Part shown: positions 18,342 to 28,880 of the stretch, in pieces | Position numbering within the stretch: position 1 is the stretch's first letter | Layout of the letters: each line of letters opens with the position of its first letter | Assembly (NCBI RefSeq): GCF_002614725.1 | Contig: NZ_MRZN01000007.1 | Span: forward strand, 52,574 to 116,573 | Direction: 5' to 3' | DNA: 64,000 nucleotides | Origin: Staphylococcus edaphicus | GTDB lineage: Bacteria > Bacillota > Bacilli > Staphylococcales > Staphylococcaceae | Position numbers and translations under genes: made by a program | The notes under the pieces: model-generated | What the model saw: the letters and a program-made list of their open reading frames with translations, nothing else | Told to the model about the DNA's origin: nothing | Databases searched by the model: none

Positions 18342-20951
18342 TTAATCAATATTTGGTTTGTTTTCAGAAAATGTTAAACCATCATCAGTCAAGTTTATAT
18401 CGATTGATGTACCTTCTGGTAAATTTTCTTTAATCATTTTACGTGCCAACGGTGTTTCTATTTGTCTTTGTACAAAACGTTTTAATGGTCTTGCACCGAA
18501 TTGTGGTTCATAAGCTTCTTCGCCCAACCACGCTTTAGCTTCATCTGACACTTGAATAGAAATACGTTGTGCCATTAATCTAATATTCAATTCAGTTAAT
18601 ATTTTATCTACAATAGCACTCATGTCATTAATTGTTAATGGTTTAAACAATACAATATCATCCATACGATTTATGATTTCTGGTTTAAAGTACTGATTCA
18701 AACTATTCATTACTGCTTTTTCTGTGTTTTCAGTAATCACACCAGCATCTTTTACATTTTCTAATAAGATTTGTGAACCAATATTACTTGTCATGATAAT
18801 AATCGTATTTTTAAAATCAACTTCGCGTCCTTTAGAATCTGTAAGGCGACCCTCTTCTAGTATTTGTAATAATACGTTAAATACATCAGAATGTGCCTTT
18901 TCAATTTCATCTAATAATATGACTGAATAAGGGTTACGACGCACAGCTTCAGTTAGTTGACCACCTTCATCATGGCCTACATAGCCTGGAGGTGCACCAA
19001 TCAAACGAGAAACTGAATGTTTTTCCATATATTCACTCATATCAATGCGTATCATATGTTTTTCTGAATCAAATAAAGTTGAGGCTAACGATTTCGCTAA
19101 TTCAGTTTTACCTACACCAGTAGGCCCTAAGAATAAGAAACTACCAATTGGTCTATTGGGATCTTTAATGCCTGCTCGTGCTCTTACAACGGCATCTGCT
19201 ACTAAATCAACAGCTTTATCTTGACCAACAACACGTTCGTGAAGAATGTCTGAAAGATTTAATAATTTTTCTCTTTCTGTTTCTACCAGTTTAGAAACAG
19301 GAATGCCTGTCCATGAGCTTACGATATCTCCAATTTCTTCATCCGAAACAATTTCACGTATGATACGATCAGTGTCTCCATTTTGTTCATTTTGAAACGC
19401 ATCTTCTAAATCACGCAACTCTTTTTCTAATTCCGGAATTTTACCATGTTGTAGTTCTGCAGCTTTTTCTAAATTATAATTATTTTCTGCATCTTCTAAG
19501 GCTTTTCGACTTTCGTCCAATTCTGTTCGTTTTTCTTGGAGTTTAGCAATTTTACCTTTTTCTTCTTCTACACGAGATTGAATAGCATTTTGTTTTTCTT
19601 TTTCATTAGTTAATTCTTGTTGTAGTTCTTGTAAGCGTTGCTTACTTGCGTTATCAGATTCATTTTTCAATGCACTTTCTTCAATTTCTAATTGCATAAC
19701 TCGACGGTTAACTTGGTCTAACTCAGTTGGGTTTGAACCCATTTCCGTACGAATTGTCGCACACGCTTGATCCACTAAATCTATTGCTTTATCTGGTAAG
19801 AAACGATCAGTAATATAACGGTCTGAAAGTTCTGCAGCAGCTACTAATGCTTTATCTTGAATACGTACGCCATGATAAACTTCATAACGCTCTTTAAGAC
19901 CACGTAAAATAGATATTGTGTCTTCTACATCAGGTTCAGATACATTTACTTTTTGGAAACGACGCTCTAATGCCGAATCTTTTTCAATATATTCTCTATA
20001 TTCATTGAGCGTTGTCGCACCAATACAGTGCAACTCCCCGCGTGCGAGCATTGGTTTTAACATATTACCAGCATCCATAGCGCCTTCTGTCTTACCGGCA
20101 CCAACAAGCATGTGAATTTCGTCAATGAATAGTATAATTCTACCATCTGAGTCTTTTACTTCTTTTAGCACCGCTTTTAAGCGTTCTTCGAATTCACCAC
20201 GATATTTAGCACCAGCAACAAGTGCGCTTAAGTCTAATTCGAATATTGTTTTATCTAACAGTGACTCAGGCACATCTTTACGTACAATACGCTGCGCAAG
20301 TCCTTCAACGATAGCTGTTTTACCTACACCTGGTTCACCGATGAGTACTGGGTTGTTTTTAGTTTTTCTACTTAATATTCTTACAGTATTTCTAATTTCT
20401 TCATCTCGTCCGATTACAGGATCCATATTACCTTGACGAACTTCTTCAACTAAATCTCTACCATATTTTTCTAAAGCTTCATAATTTGCTTCTGGATTTT
20501 GTGATGTCACATGATTTCCTCCTCTAATTTTTTTAATGATTTCTTCGATAACTTCTTTTTTATTATCAATAAATTTAATCGTTGTTTCATCTATGTCCAT
20601 CGCAGCAAGTATGATGTGCTCCATAGAAATATATTCATCTTCATATGTGTTCATATAAGTTTCTGCTTTATTAATTAAGTCATTTGCTTTTTGACTAATA
20701 TATTGTCCATATTGCACATTATCCCCTTGTACCGATGGATAATTTTTTAATTTTTCGTTATATTTCTCATTTAATAGTGCTGTATCAACGTTTGCTCTAT
20801 CCAATACACTCTTAAATAAGCTATCATTTTCTTCAAGTGCTGCTTTTAATATAGCTTCTATTTCGATATTTTGGTTTTCATTGTCTTTTGCTAGCTCAAT
20901 TGCTTTTTGTAAAGCACCTTGAACTGCATAGGTCATTTGATTAATATCCAA
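18342..20951 (-). CDS. clpB: ATP-dependent disaggregase ClpB
   Basis: ClpB (869 residues) is a hexameric cytoplasmic AAA+ machine that rescues aggregated proteins together with DnaK. The order is: N-domain (1 to about 145); first AAA+ domain with Walker A GEPGVGKT (about residue 205) and Walker [10 protein letters not shown]; a long coiled-coil middle domain (about 400-525, rich in Glu, Lys and Gln); and a second AAA+ domain with GPTGVGKTE (about 605) and [11 protein letters not shown]. The missing ClpP-binding loop and the long middle domain separate it from ClpC. A SigA promoter and a perfect CtsR box lie upstream, so it belongs to the heat-shock regulon. Confidence 0.98.
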   Translation of the reverse strand: MDINQMTYAVQGALQKAIELAKDNENQNIEIEAILKAALEENDSLFKSVLDRANVDTALLNEKYNEKLKNYPSVQGDNVQYGQYISQKANDLINKAETYMNTYEDEYISMEHIILAAMDIDETTIKFIDNKKEVIEEIIKKIRGGNHVTSQNPEANYEALEKYGRDLVEEVRQGNMDPVIGRDEEIRNTVRILSRKTKNNPVLIGEPGVGKTAIVEGLAQRIVRKDVPESLLDKTIFELDLSALVAGAKYRGEFEERLKAVLKEVKDSDGRIILFIDEIHMLVGAGKTEGAMDAGNMLKPMLARGELHCIGATTLNEYREYIEKDSALERRFQKVNVSEPDVEDTISILRGLKERYEVYHGVRIQDKALVAAAELSDRYITDRFLPDKAIDLVDQACATIRTEMGSNPTELDQVNRRVMQLEIEESALKNESDNASKQRLQELQQELTNEKEKQNAIQSRVEEEKGKIAKLQEKRTELDESRKALEDAENNYNLEKAAELQHGKIPELEKELRDLEDAFQNEQNGDTDRIIREIVSDEEIGDIVSSWTGIPVSKLVETEREKLLNLSDILHERVVGQDKAVDLVADAVVRARAGIKDPNRPIGSFLFLGPTGVGKTELAKSLASTLFDSEKHMIRIDMSEYMEKHSVSRLIGAPPGYVGHDEGGQLTEAVRRNPYSVILLDEIEKAHSDVFNVLLQILEEGRLTDSKGREVDFKNTIIIMTSNIGSQILLENVKDAGVITENTEKAVMNSLNQYFKPEIINRMDDIVLFKPLTINDMSAIVDKILTELNIRLMAQRISIQVSDEAKAWLGEEAYEPQFGARPLKRFVQRQIETPLARKMIKENLPEGTSIDINLTDDGLTFSENKPNID

Positions 20952-21001
20952 ACTGATTCACCTCACCATTTAGTCTTGATCAAAAGCAAAGTAAGTTTGA
21001 C

Positions 21002-21018
21002 TTTGACTTTCTTTGACC
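21002..21018 (-). promoter_or_regulatory. CtsR operator of clpB
   Basis: On the minus strand GGTCAAA-GAA-AGTCAAA is an exact match to the direct-repeat CtsR site RGTCAAA-NAN-RGTCAAA. A further GTCAAA half repeat follows (20996-21001). It lies just after the -10, at the expected start point. Confidence 0.93.
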
Positions 21019-21026
21019 TTAACTTA

Positions 21027-21055
21027 ATTATAGACCTTTCCTTCATTATTATCAA
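21027..21055 (-). promoter_or_regulatory. SigA promoter of clpB
   Basis: TTGATA (21050-21055), 17 bases, TATAAT (21027-21032) on the minus strand: near consensus and directly upstream of the CtsR box. Confidence 0.9.
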
Positions 21056-21222
21056 CCTATATGACTATATTTTCGTAATTTTTCTTACTATTATTATGTG
21101 TGTAATATACCTCTGTTTTGCCCATGCCTTATTCAAATCTAACGGCTATTGAAACAATTTTAATATCATTATTACGGCCATGTTTATATTCAAAATTATT
21201 CACTATTCACGTTCACAATAAT

Positions 21223-21260
21223 AAAAGCATAACCCTATCTATCGATAAGATTATGCTTTT
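21223..21260. terminator. Terminator after the acyltransferase gene
   Basis: AAAAGCATAA and TTATGCTTTT form a stem in the gap between clpB's promoter and the end of the acyltransferase gene. T-rich stretches flank it. Nothing else is seen in 21056-21286. Confidence 0.65.
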
Positions 21261-21286
21261 AATTTTTTATCACTAATGATGTGACA

Positions 21287-23119
21287 TTATTTAGAGGTTT
21301 CCTTCGAGGCAATATGTTTTAATATTTCATCCGTTAACGCTTTGACACCTGACTGTTCTAAATGAATGCCATCCGGTGCAAAGTATTCACTATGCCCTTC
21401 TGAACGTTTATACCAATCTATTAATGTTACGTTGTCGTGTTTTTTAGCTGCATCTGCCATAAGTTGATTGACATGACTTTCATAATTTCTTGGTACGCGT
21501 GTGTTAATCAGATAAACATTTGCTTTACCATATTTACTAATCAACTCTTCTAACTGTGCTTTAGAAAAATCACCATTCGTTCCTAATTCTAGAACTACTT
21601 GTTTGGATTTATTATTATAAGCTTTATACTTATCATCTGACAATGGTATAGCTTCGTATAGATTTCGTCCGACCTTACCATCAATCGTTGCATTAGGTAC
21701 ATGCATTTTAAACGTGTCACCGATGTCAACCATAACCGAATCTCCTATAAGTAACGGTTTCAAATCGGTATAAACGTCGCTGTCTTTATCTTTTTTAAAA
21801 TTAGAATTCCCTAAAAAGTTTATATTATCGACTGGTATGGGTCTCACCAAATATTTATCAATATCTTCCGTATTATAAGATGTTGATTTATTATTAATTT
21901 GTTCCTTTCCGAACCGATCAAATGCGCCTGCCAAAATAAAAATAGTTGGTATAGTGATAGCTAATAATAATACTGTTCTTATCAAGGCTGACTTTCTATA
22001 CTTATTCAAACTAAAGGCTTTGATACCTTGTTTTCTAAATGGTGTCTCAACAAACTTATAAGAAATTTCAGCAAAGACAATAGTCAATACGATATCTATC
22101 ACATAGACAAAGATTGGAATTTGGCCGTCGACATAATATGAATGCATAAAGCTAATGATCGGGAAATGCCATAAATATAAACTATAGGAGCGTTTACCAA
22201 TACAAACAAAGAGCGCATTACCCATTAATTTGGCAAAATAACCGGATGGATGGACTGCACTAATAATGACAAATAAGGTTAAGCCTGAAATAAGATAAAA
22301 TCCACCATTATATATCCAATCACTATTATCGTCGACATAAATAAAAAGTAATAAGAGCACAAAAAGACCCATCGTACCTATAACGTCAATTATATTTCTA
22401 AGTATATGATTTGGATTATGTTTCAATTTAAAAGGTGGCCATACAAAAGCTAATATGACTCCTAACAACATCGTTTGTAACCTTGTATCTGTTCCGAAAT
22501 ACACACGAGAATGTTGCATATGTGGTTGTGATATCACCACCATTAACAGTAATGAAATCAATGAAATAACCCAAAAAATGAGTGTTACATTCCGGTATTT
22601 CTTAACAGTTAATAATAATGTTATTAATACGATTGGAAAAATGATATAAAATTGTTCTTCAATTGCCAAAGACCATAGATGTTTTAATGGCATAAAAGCG
22701 AATTGTTCAAAATAATTTACATCTGTTGCGATATACCACCAATTTGATACATAAAAAATGGCTGCAAATGCGTCATGCTTAATACTTACAACTTGTTCTG
22801 GTTTAAAAATAAGTGTCGCTAAGGTCACCGTGACAACGAGCACCAACATTGCTGGAATCAAACGTTTAATTCGACGTAACCAAAAACGTTTCAAATTAAT
22901 AATGCCAGTATTTTCATATTCATACAAAAGCAAACTTGTAATTAAATAACCAGAAATCACAAAGAATGTATCCACGCCAAGAAAACCACCCGTTAACCAA
23001 AGCTTATTTAGATGATATATAATGATTCCCATGACTGCAATAGCTCTAAGACCATCTAAACCTGGCATGTAGCGTATACGTCTATTAGATTGATTACTAT
23101 TATTTGAATGTTTGTTCAT
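21287..23119 (-). CDS. OatA-like membrane acyltransferase with C-terminal SGNH domain
   Basis: A 610-residue membrane enzyme of the peptidoglycan O-acetyltransferase type. The N-terminal acyltransferase-3 domain (about residues 15-380, about 10-11 helices) opens with YMPGLDGLRAIAVMGIIIYH, which carries the family's histidine. The extracellular C-terminal SGNH hydrolase-like domain shows GDSVM (block I, about residue 455), ELGTNGD (block III) and DGIHLEQSG (Asp-His pair, about residue 590). Together these form a complete acetyl-transfer relay. I recall a paralogue of OatA next to clpB and sufT in S. aureus, so this may be that paralogue rather than OatA itself. The acceptor is not proven. The ribosome site is weak. 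Confidence 0.85.
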   Translation of the reverse strand: MNKHSNNSNQSNRRIRYMPGLDGLRAIAVMGIIIYHLNKLWLTGGFLGVDTFFVISGYLITSLLLYEYENTGIINLKRFWLRRIKRLIPAMLVLVVTVTLATLIFKPEQVVSIKHDAFAAIFYVSNWWYIATDVNYFEQFAFMPLKHLWSLAIEEQFYIIFPIVLITLLLTVKKYRNVTLIFWVISLISLLLMVVISQPHMQHSRVYFGTDTRLQTMLLGVILAFVWPPFKLKHNPNHILRNIIDVIGTMGLFVLLLLFIYVDDNSDWIYNGGFYLISGLTLFVIISAVHPSGYFAKLMGNALFVCIGKRSYSLYLWHFPIISFMHSYYVDGQIPIFVYVIDIVLTIVFAEISYKFVETPFRKQGIKAFSLNKYRKSALIRTVLLLAITIPTIFILAGAFDRFGKEQINNKSTSYNTEDIDKYLVRPIPVDNINFLGNSNFKKDKDSDVYTDLKPLLIGDSVMVDIGDTFKMHVPNATIDGKVGRNLYEAIPLSDDKYKAYNNKSKQVVLELGTNGDFSKAQLEELISKYGKANVYLINTRVPRNYESHVNQLMADAAKKHDNVTLIDWYKRSEGHSEYFAPDGIHLEQSGVKALTDEILKHIASKETSK

Positions 23120-23286
23120 TTTCTATCATACTTTCATCCCCAAATATATTACTTTTACTTGTTTAGTTTTTTTATATACCAAGCCATTGTAATACTTATG
23201 TAATATAACTGCAATTATTTTAATGAATTGCACTATAAAAAAATATAATTTTAAAATTGCTGTATCGCATTTTACAGTTCATAAAA

Positions 23287-23327
23287 AATACTAGTCTATT
23301 GCCGTTCTAGGCCATTAGACTAGTATT
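23287..23327. terminator. sufT terminator
   Basis: AATACTAGTCTA and TAGACTAGTATT arms with an inner GCC/GGC pair, 24 bases past the sufT stop. The A-run at 23283-23288 gives the T-tail on the minus strand. Confidence 0.85.
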
Positions 23328-23350
23328 TGTTGAATTTATTTTAGATTAAA

Positions 23351-23659
23351 TTATCCGATACCTAATGCGATTTTAGCATAACGAGACATCATATCTTTGC
23401 CCCATGGTGGACTCCAAACAATATTCACTTCTGTATCTGAAATTTCAGGAATTTCAGCTAAAACCATTTTTACTTGATTGACGATTTGTGGTCCCATTGG
23501 GCACCCCATTGAAGTTAATGTCATTTCTACGGTACATAAGCCTTCGTCATTCACATCCACATTATATACTAAACCTAAGTTAACAATATCGATACCTAAC
23601 TCAGGATCAATAACCATTTCTAATGCATTTAATATGCTATCTTTTAATCCTTCATCCAT
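23351..23659 (-). CDS. sufT: Iron-sulfur cluster assembly auxiliary protein SufT (MIP18/DUF59 family)
   Basis: A 102-residue cytoplasmic protein of the MIP18/DUF59 family, which helps mature Fe-S proteins when demand is high. It shows VIDPELGIDIVNLGLVYNV and the conserved cysteine in MTLTSMGCPMGP (about residue 53), and ends VNIVWSPPWGKDMMS, which is typical. S. aureus SufT lies at the same place, near clpB and the CoA-disulfide reductase. Of the nearby ATG codons, 23659 best fits the AAGAGGTG ribosome site and family length. The gene stands alone, divergent from the HAD gene. SufA is encoded later in the window. Confidence 0.92.
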   Translation of the reverse strand: MDEGLKDSILNALEMVIDPELGIDIVNLGLVYNVDVNDEGLCTVEMTLTSMGCPMGPQIVNQVKMVLAEIPEISDTEVNIVWSPPWGKDMMSRYAKIALGIG

Positions 23660-23707
23660 TCATCTCACCTCTTCGAATTTAATGATACTAACAATATATC
23701 AAATATC

Positions 23708-23735
23708 TTACAAAACGCCAATAAAATGCTATGAT
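23708..23735 (+). promoter_or_regulatory. Probable promoter of the HAD-cdr operon
   Basis: TTACAA (23708-23713), 16 bases, TATGAT (23730-23735), about 38 bases upstream of the HAD ATG. Confidence 0.5.
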
Positions 23736-23772
23736 ATTCATACGTCAATTATAAAACATTAAGGAGAATTAA

Positions 23773-24615
23773 ATGGAACCTTATTTAATTTGTCTAGATT
23801 TAGACGGCACTTTATTAACAGATGAAAAAGTAATATCACCTTATACAAAAGAGGTTTTAACTCACTTACAACAACAAGGCCATCAATTAATGATAGCTAC
23901 TGGGAGACCTTATAGAGCGAGTCAAATTTATTATCATGAACTTAATATGGATACACCCGTAGTTAACTTTAATGGTGCATTTGTTCATCATCCAAAAGAT
24001 GCGCATTTCGAACCAATGCACGAAGTATTAGATATAGATTTATCTAAAAACATCATTGAATCATTAAATGATTATGGGGTAACTAATATCATTGCTGAAG
24101 TAAAAGATTATGTATTTATCAATAATTTCGACCAAAAATTATTTGATGGTTTCTCAATGGGAAATCCAAAGGTCGAAACAGGTAACTTGCTTCATTCATT
24201 AACTGAATCGCCTACTTCAATATTAGTTGAAGCGGAAGAATTTATGATTCCCAGAGTAAAACAAATGCTCACACGTTTTTATGCTGAAAATATTGAACAT
24301 CGTAGATGGGGCTCACCATTTCCAGTGATAGAAATTGTTAAGCAAGGCATTAGTAAAGCACGTGGCATTGACTATGTTAAGTCACATTTAGGTATTGATA
24401 GAAACCATATTATTGCTTTTGGTGACGAAGATAATGATTTAGAAATGATTAAATATGCGAAGCATGGTATTGCCATGGGCAACGGTTTAGATGAACTAAA
24501 ACATGTTGCAAATCAAATTACTCATTCTAATAACGAGGACGGAATTGGACGTTATTTAAATGCGTATTTCCAACTAAATATACCTTATGAAGAAACAGTA
24601 AAATCTAGAATATAG
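23773..24615 (+). CDS. Cof-type HAD-IIB family sugar-phosphate or nucleotide phosphatase
   Basis: A 280-residue cytoplasmic phosphohydrolase. HAD motif I is LICLDLDGTLLTDE (nucleophile Asp9), motif II is MIATGRPY, and motif III/IV is GISKARGI...FGDEDNDLEMI near residue 220. The cap domain in the middle is of C2/Cof type. The substrate cannot be read from sequence; small phosphorylated sugars or FMN are typical. The ATG has AAGGAG. It lies 33 bases before cdr on the same strand and shares its terminator, so the two form an operon. The link to CoA-disulfide reductase is conserved in S. aureus as I remember it. Confidence 0.88.
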   Translation: MEPYLICLDLDGTLLTDEKVISPYTKEVLTHLQQQGHQLMIATGRPYRASQIYYHELNMDTPVVNFNGAFVHHPKDAHFEPMHEVLDIDLSKNIIESLNDYGVTNIIAEVKDYVFINNFDQKLFDGFSMGNPKVETGNLLHSLTESPTSILVEAEEFMIPRVKQMLTRFYAENIEHRRWGSPFPVIEIVKQGISKARGIDYVKSHLGIDRNHIIAFGDEDNDLEMIKYAKHGIAMGNGLDELKHVANQITHSNNEDGIGRYLNAYFQLNIPYEETVKSRI

Positions 24616-24648
24616 ATACATAAACACCTGAGGAGGCATCCATTCATT

Positions 24649-25971
24649 ATGAATAAAATTGTAGTTGTTGGTGCAGTTGCCGGTGGCGCAACAGTAGCTA
24701 GCCAAATTAGAAGACTTGATCAAGAAAGTGAAATTGTCGTCTTTGAAAAAGATCGTGATATGAGTTTTGCTAATTGTGCCTTGCCTTATTATTTAGGTAA
24801 CGTTGTAGATGCTCGTGATAAAGTACTCGAAGCAACGCCCGAGTCGTTTTATGAATCTAAACACATAGTCGTAAAACCTTATCATGAAGTAACATCCATT
24901 AATGATTCTAAAAATACAATTACGGTTTACGATCGCGTACATGAAACGACTTTTGAAGCACAGTATGACACATTAATATTAAGTCCTGGCTGTAGTGCAA
25001 ATGCTTTAAATTTAGATAGTCCAATTGCGTTCACTTTAAGAAATATGGAAGATACAGATGCCATTGAGTCTTTCATTGAAAAGAATCAAGTCAAAAATGC
25101 ACTTGTAATAGGTACTGGTTATATTGGACTTGAAATTTTAGATAACTTATATGAGCGCGGTATCACGCCTACACTCATTCATCGTTCCACTCATATTAAT
25201 AAATTGATGGATCAAGATATGAATCAAGCAATTATTGATGAAATGGATAAGCGAAACATTGCTTATAGATTCAATGAACAAGTTTCAAAAGTTATAGGCA
25301 ATGAAGTCCATTTTGAATCAGGTAAAGTTGAACACTATGATTTAATCATTGAAGGCGTTGGTGTCAAACCAAACTCAGAATTCATTAAAAATTCTAATGT
25401 GACTTTAGATGATAAAGGCTACGTACCAGTAAATGACCAATTTCAAACAAATATTTCAAATATTTACGCACTAGGTGATATCATTACCTCCCATTATCGT
25501 CATGTTAATTTAAGTGCACATGTACCATTAGCTTGGGGCGCACACAGAGGCGCAAGTGTCATCGCTGAGCAATTGGCTGGTGATCGAACTATACACTTCA
25601 AAGGTTATTTGGGATCAAACATTGTAAAATTCTTCGATTATACCTTTGCTAGCGTCGGCGTTTCACCACAAGAGCTTAAACATTTTGATTATTCTATGGT
25701 CGAAGCAAATCAAGGTGAACATGCTGGTTATTACCCAGGAAATACTAAACTTCATTTGCGTGTTTACTTTGATAAAACAAATCGGCGTATTATACGTGCT
25801 GCAGCAGTAGGTAAGAAAGGGGCAGATAAACGTATCGATGTACTTTCAATGGCCATGATGCATCAACTCACAATTGATGAACTTGTTGAATTTGAAGTAG
25901 CTTATGCCCCTCCTTACAGTAGACCAAAAGACATTATCAATATGATTGGTTATAAAGCACGCAATAAATAA
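24649..25971 (+). CDS. cdr: Coenzyme A-disulfide reductase
   Basis: A flavoprotein of 440 residues that reduces CoA disulfide with NADPH and keeps CoA, the main low-molecular thiol beside bacillithiol, reduced. The FAD motif is [18 protein letters not shown] at the N-terminus. The single redox cysteine Cys43 is in [10 protein letters not shown], the hallmark of this enzyme. The second nucleotide motif is [14 protein letters not shown], and IYALGDI closes the FAD domain. The C-terminal dimerisation domain ends [15 protein letters not shown]. The ribosome site is GAGGAGG. It is the second gene of the HAD-cdr operon, followed by an 18-bp stem terminator. Confidence 0.96.
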   Translation: MNKIVVVGAVAGGATVASQIRRLDQESEIVVFEKDRDMSFANCALPYYLGNVVDARDKVLEATPESFYESKHIVVKPYHEVTSINDSKNTITVYDRVHETTFEAQYDTLILSPGCSANALNLDSPIAFTLRNMEDTDAIESFIEKNQVKNALVIGTGYIGLEILDNLYERGITPTLIHRSTHINKLMDQDMNQAIIDEMDKRNIAYRFNEQVSKVIGNEVHFESGKVEHYDLIIEGVGVKPNSEFIKNSNVTLDDKGYVPVNDQFQTNISNIYALGDIITSHYRHVNLSAHVPLAWGAHRGASVIAEQLAGDRTIHFKGYLGSNIVKFFDYTFASVGVSPQELKHFDYSMVEANQGEHAGYYPGNTKLHLRVYFDKTNRRIIRAAAVGKKGADKRIDVLSMAMMHQLTIDELVEFEVAYAPPYSRPKDIINMIGYKARNK

Positions 25972-25973
25972 GT

Positions 25974-26017
25974 ATAAGCCGTACATTTCTAATCATAGAA
26001 ATGTACGGCTTATTTTT
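25974..26017. terminator. Bidirectional terminator between cdr and the yisL-like gene
   Basis: ATAAGCCGTACATTTCTA (25974-25991) pairs perfectly with 25996-26013; T-run follows. The genes on both sides converge on it. Confidence 0.93.
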
Positions 26018-26032
26018 CATAAACTATACGGT

Positions 26033-26422
26033 TTATAAACCAAACATTTGCGTGATTGGTCCCATTGGTAAAATAATACCAATAATCATTGTTAAGATAA
26101 TAATTAAAACTGTAGTCCACATTAAACCATTACTAGGTTGACCTTTTTTACGTTTAGTCATTGTAACTTCCATTAAAGCAACTACAGCTACACCACAAAT
26201 CATTTTCAACGTTAGTAACATGTGACTACCCGCGTCACCTGATGAAAATGCTTGTATCCAAACCCAAAAACCAGAAATTAAGACTAATAACATAAATAAT
26301 CTTAATAACATATGAAGTGGCTTAAAATAAGGTGATGCTCCTTGTTTTTCAGAGAAATTAAAATAAGCTGCAAAAAACAAGATAATTAATAAAACCCAGC
26401 TTGCGATATGCATATGTAACAT
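26033..26422 (-). CDS. YisL/DUF1516 family membrane protein
   Basis: A 129-residue integral membrane protein with four predicted helices (residues about 4-20, 40-58, 68-85 and 103-122). The sequence, including [23 protein letters not shown] and [19 protein letters not shown], fits DUF1516 (YisL), of unknown function. The frame runs up to 26440, but the G-run ribosome site lies in that extension and leads to the ATG at 26422 (MLHMHIA). It converges with cdr and lies before the FAH gene. The family is widely conserved in Bacilli, but I know of no tested role. Confidence 0.82.
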   Translation of the reverse strand: MLHMHIASWVLLIILFFAAYFNFSEKQGASPYFKPLHMLLRLFMLLVLISGFWVWIQAFSSGDAGSHMLLTLKMICGVAVVALMEVTMTKRKKGQPSNGLMWTTVLIIILTMIIGIILPMGPITQMFGL

Positions 26423-26577
26423 GGTATACCCCCCACACAATTTTTACTTCAAAAAATATAAAAACAGAAGTATATTGTACTCTTTTAACTTTAATATCAA
26501 AAGATTACACTACTTATCATACTCAATATATCAAAACATTTCAAAAAAACTACATTAATACACTAAAATAGATAAAA

Positions 26578-26608
26578 AACTGGCTAATCTATCAAAGATT
26601 AACCAGTT
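26578..26608. terminator. Terminator of the FAH-family gene
   Basis: AACTGGCTAATCT and AGATTAACCAGTT with one mismatch; the A-run on the left gives a T-tail on the minus strand. Confidence 0.8.
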
Positions 26609-26623
26609 GTTCGAAATGATATA

Positions 26624-27529
26624 CTACTTATCAGCAATATAGTTTGTTAATGTGCCAATATTATCTATCGTTACTTTAACTTCATCACCAGGTTGTAAGA
26701 ATTGAGGTGGATTCATACCCGCACCAACACCTGCTGGTGTACCTGTCGCAATTATATCACCTGGATGTAATGCTACGAATTTTGAAATTTCTTCAATTAA
26801 TTCATCTATTTTAAGAATCATTTGACCTGTATTACCATCTTGACGGATATCGTTGTTTACTTTTGTAACGATATTTACATCTTCAGGCGTAGGTAGTTCA
26901 TCTTTGGTAACAATATATGGTCCCACAGGGCAACCGCCTGTTAAACTTTTAGATAAGAATGCTTGGTCCTGTTCATTTTGAGCTTTACGGTCTGTTATAT
27001 CATTGATAATTGTATAACCATAAACATAATCTAATGCCAGGCCTTTCGGTATTTTTTCACCAGATTTACCAATGACAATTCCTAGCTCACCTTCGTAGTC
27101 AAGTTGATCCGTAATATCTTTATGATTAGGAATTGTACTATTATCACCTGTTAATGACGAAGCAGCTTTTGTAAACACATATAAACGTTGTACTTCGTGA
27201 TTTAATTCGTTAGCATGGTCTTGATAATTACGTCCAAAAGCAATCACATTATTCGTCGGTGTGACAGGTGGTAAAAATTCAATATCAGTAAATTGAACTT
27301 TATAATCTTCACCCTTACCGCTATCTTCCGCGGCAACAACTGCTTTACGAACTTGTTCTTGAAAATCTACGACTTGATTTTGTTGCAATCCATTTAATAG
27401 CGTTTTAGGATGAAATGAACCTTCAGCAAAATCTGCAAATACTTTTTTCAAGTCCCATGCAGCTTCTTCACGTTTCACTTTCACACCATAAGATGTATTT
27501 CCTTCATGTCTGAATGATAGGAATTTCAT
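26624..27529 (-). CDS. Fumarylacetoacetate hydrolase (FAH) family protein
   Basis: A 301-residue cytoplasmic hydrolase or decarboxylase of the FAH fold. It shows [13 protein letters not shown] (substrate and metal region, about residue 105), the metal ligands in [14 protein letters not shown] (about residue 150), and the closing [15 protein letters not shown] (about 265). Family members act on acylpyruvates, oxaloacetate or aromatic catabolites, and the substrate here is open. The ATG lies 11 bases after GAGGAG. Its own promoter (TTGTTA-N18-TATAAT) lies at 27564-27593. I recall it directly after addA in S. aureus; here the DUF418 gene intervenes. Confidence 0.88.
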   Translation of the reverse strand: MKFLSFRHEGNTSYGVKVKREEAAWDLKKVFADFAEGSFHPKTLLNGLQQNQVVDFQEQVRKAVVAAEDSGKGEDYKVQFTDIEFLPPVTPTNNVIAFGRNYQDHANELNHEVQRLYVFTKAASSLTGDNSTIPNHKDITDQLDYEGELGIVIGKSGEKIPKGLALDYVYGYTIINDITDRKAQNEQDQAFLSKSLTGGCPVGPYIVTKDELPTPEDVNIVTKVNNDIRQDGNTGQMILKIDELIEEISKFVALHPGDIIATGTPAGVGAGMNPPQFLQPGDEVKVTIDNIGTLTNYIADK

Positions 27530-27563
27530 TCAATATCAGCTCCTCATCTATATCTTATTACAT

Positions 27564-27593
27564 ATTATAACTATAATTACTACCAAATAACAA
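27564..27593 (-). promoter_or_regulatory. Probable promoter of the FAH gene
   Basis: TTGTTA (27588-27593), 18 bases, TATAAT (27564-27569) on the minus strand, 35 bases before the ATG. Confidence 0.6.
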
Positions 27594-27719
27594 ATAAATC
27601 ACTGGCATGTGCAGAAAATTCCGACAGTAAGTTAACAAGCGCTACGCCATCATTTTTTGAAATCTCATAGCCTAATGTGGCGCATTATGGGAGAGAAACG
27701 CATTTATCCTACCCCAGCC

Positions 27720-28856
27720 TCACTTTAGATAAGTGAATTTTCGCCAAATCCACTCCATTGGACCAAGTTTAAAATATTTCAAATAGCCATAACAAGCAAA
27801 AATTTGCACTACATACAACGTTAAAGCAATTGCATACGACTGATACAATGGCAATTTATCATATAATCCTAGACCTACTCCCATAAAAATGAAAGTTAAA
27901 ATCACACTTTGCGATAAATACACACTAAGGCTTAATTTTCCTAGATATGTAAAAACCTTAAGTAAACGTGCTGCCTTTGTATATTGATACACTGCAATAA
28001 ACAATAATATATAACCAGCTGCCACAATAGGACCACCAATAGTACTTATAAGTTGATAGGAATGATTAGCATAATCTAATGCATATGGTAATTTAATTAA
28101 GTAACCTACTGAAAGACAGATGATTCCCCATTTTATCGCAGCTTGATTCTGTTGCTGTATTTTTCTTACAAGATTTAATTTTTGTGCTGTCATCCCAATT
28201 AAAATATATGGTAAATATTCAAAATAAGCAGATCCAAAAATAACATCTATTATGCTATATATGCTTTCTATTACATTTACTTTTAAAAATTCTAGGTAAT
28301 TTCCATTCTGATTATATTCTATTAATGTTGATAATGGTATGCCCGTATAATTTATTTGTTCGTATGGATCGTTTAATAATGAAGATATGGCAAATGGCGC
28401 TACTAATAATATGATTTTCAAACTAAATAATATCAGCGCACCTTTTACCAAAGATTTTGTTTTTGACTGAATAAATAATACAGCGATCATGCCGGTCAAT
28501 GCATAACCAAATAAAATATCGCCAGAAAAGATAAACATACCATGTATCAATCCAAGTACCATTAAAAACGTTAATCTTCGATATATGAGTGGGTAATAGT
28601 TAAGCCCTTTCCTCTGACTATTGTCGTACATAATACGCAAACCATATCCAAATAAAAATGCAAAAATTGGATAAAACGAGCCTATAACAAATAAGGTAAC
28701 CACATGTAAAATAGCAGCATTTGAACCTACTAAGACTTCAGATAAATTAACTTGTTCGTATGGAAAGCTAAATTCCAGGATATTCATCAATATAATACCT
28801 AATAAACTCAAACCTCTCAGTGCATCTAATTCAAATAATCTTTGCTGTGATGACAC
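27720..28856 (-). CDS. DUF418 family membrane protein (YeiB-like)
   Basis: A 378-residue membrane protein with about 10 hydrophobic helices. The start RLFELDALRGLSLLGIILMNI and the C-terminal block MEWIWRKFTY, preceded by LGPM, are the classical DUF418/YeiB signatures; the family is distantly related to acyltransferase-3 proteins. Translation begins at a GTG seven bases after AGGAGG. It follows addA by only 24 bases and may be read from the addBA transcript, though no functional link to recombination is known. I do not remember it at this place in S. aureus, so it may be a species-group insertion. Function unknown. Confidence 0.82.
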   Translation of the reverse strand: MSSQQRLFELDALRGLSLLGIILMNILEFSFPYEQVNLSEVLVGSNAAILHVVTLFVIGSFYPIFAFLFGYGLRIMYDNSQRKGLNYYPLIYRRLTFLMVLGLIHGMFIFSGDILFGYALTGMIAVLFIQSKTKSLVKGALILFSLKIILLVAPFAISSLLNDPYEQINYTGIPLSTLIEYNQNGNYLEFLKVNVIESIYSIIDVIFGSAYFEYLPYILIGMTAQKLNLVRKIQQQNQAAIKWGIICLSVGYLIKLPYALDYANHSYQLISTIGGPIVAAGYILLFIAVYQYTKAARLLKVFTYLGKLSLSVYLSQSVILTFIFMGVGLGLYDKLPLYQSYAIALTLYVVQIFACYGYLKYFKLGPMEWIWRKFTYLK

Positions 28857-28880
28857 AACTGAACCTCCTAATTAGTATGC

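Noticed and set aside
20125..20436. 103-codon open frame on the plus strand inside clpB
   Set aside because: Shadow of the conserved first AAA+ domain of clpB; serine-rich without recognisable motifs.
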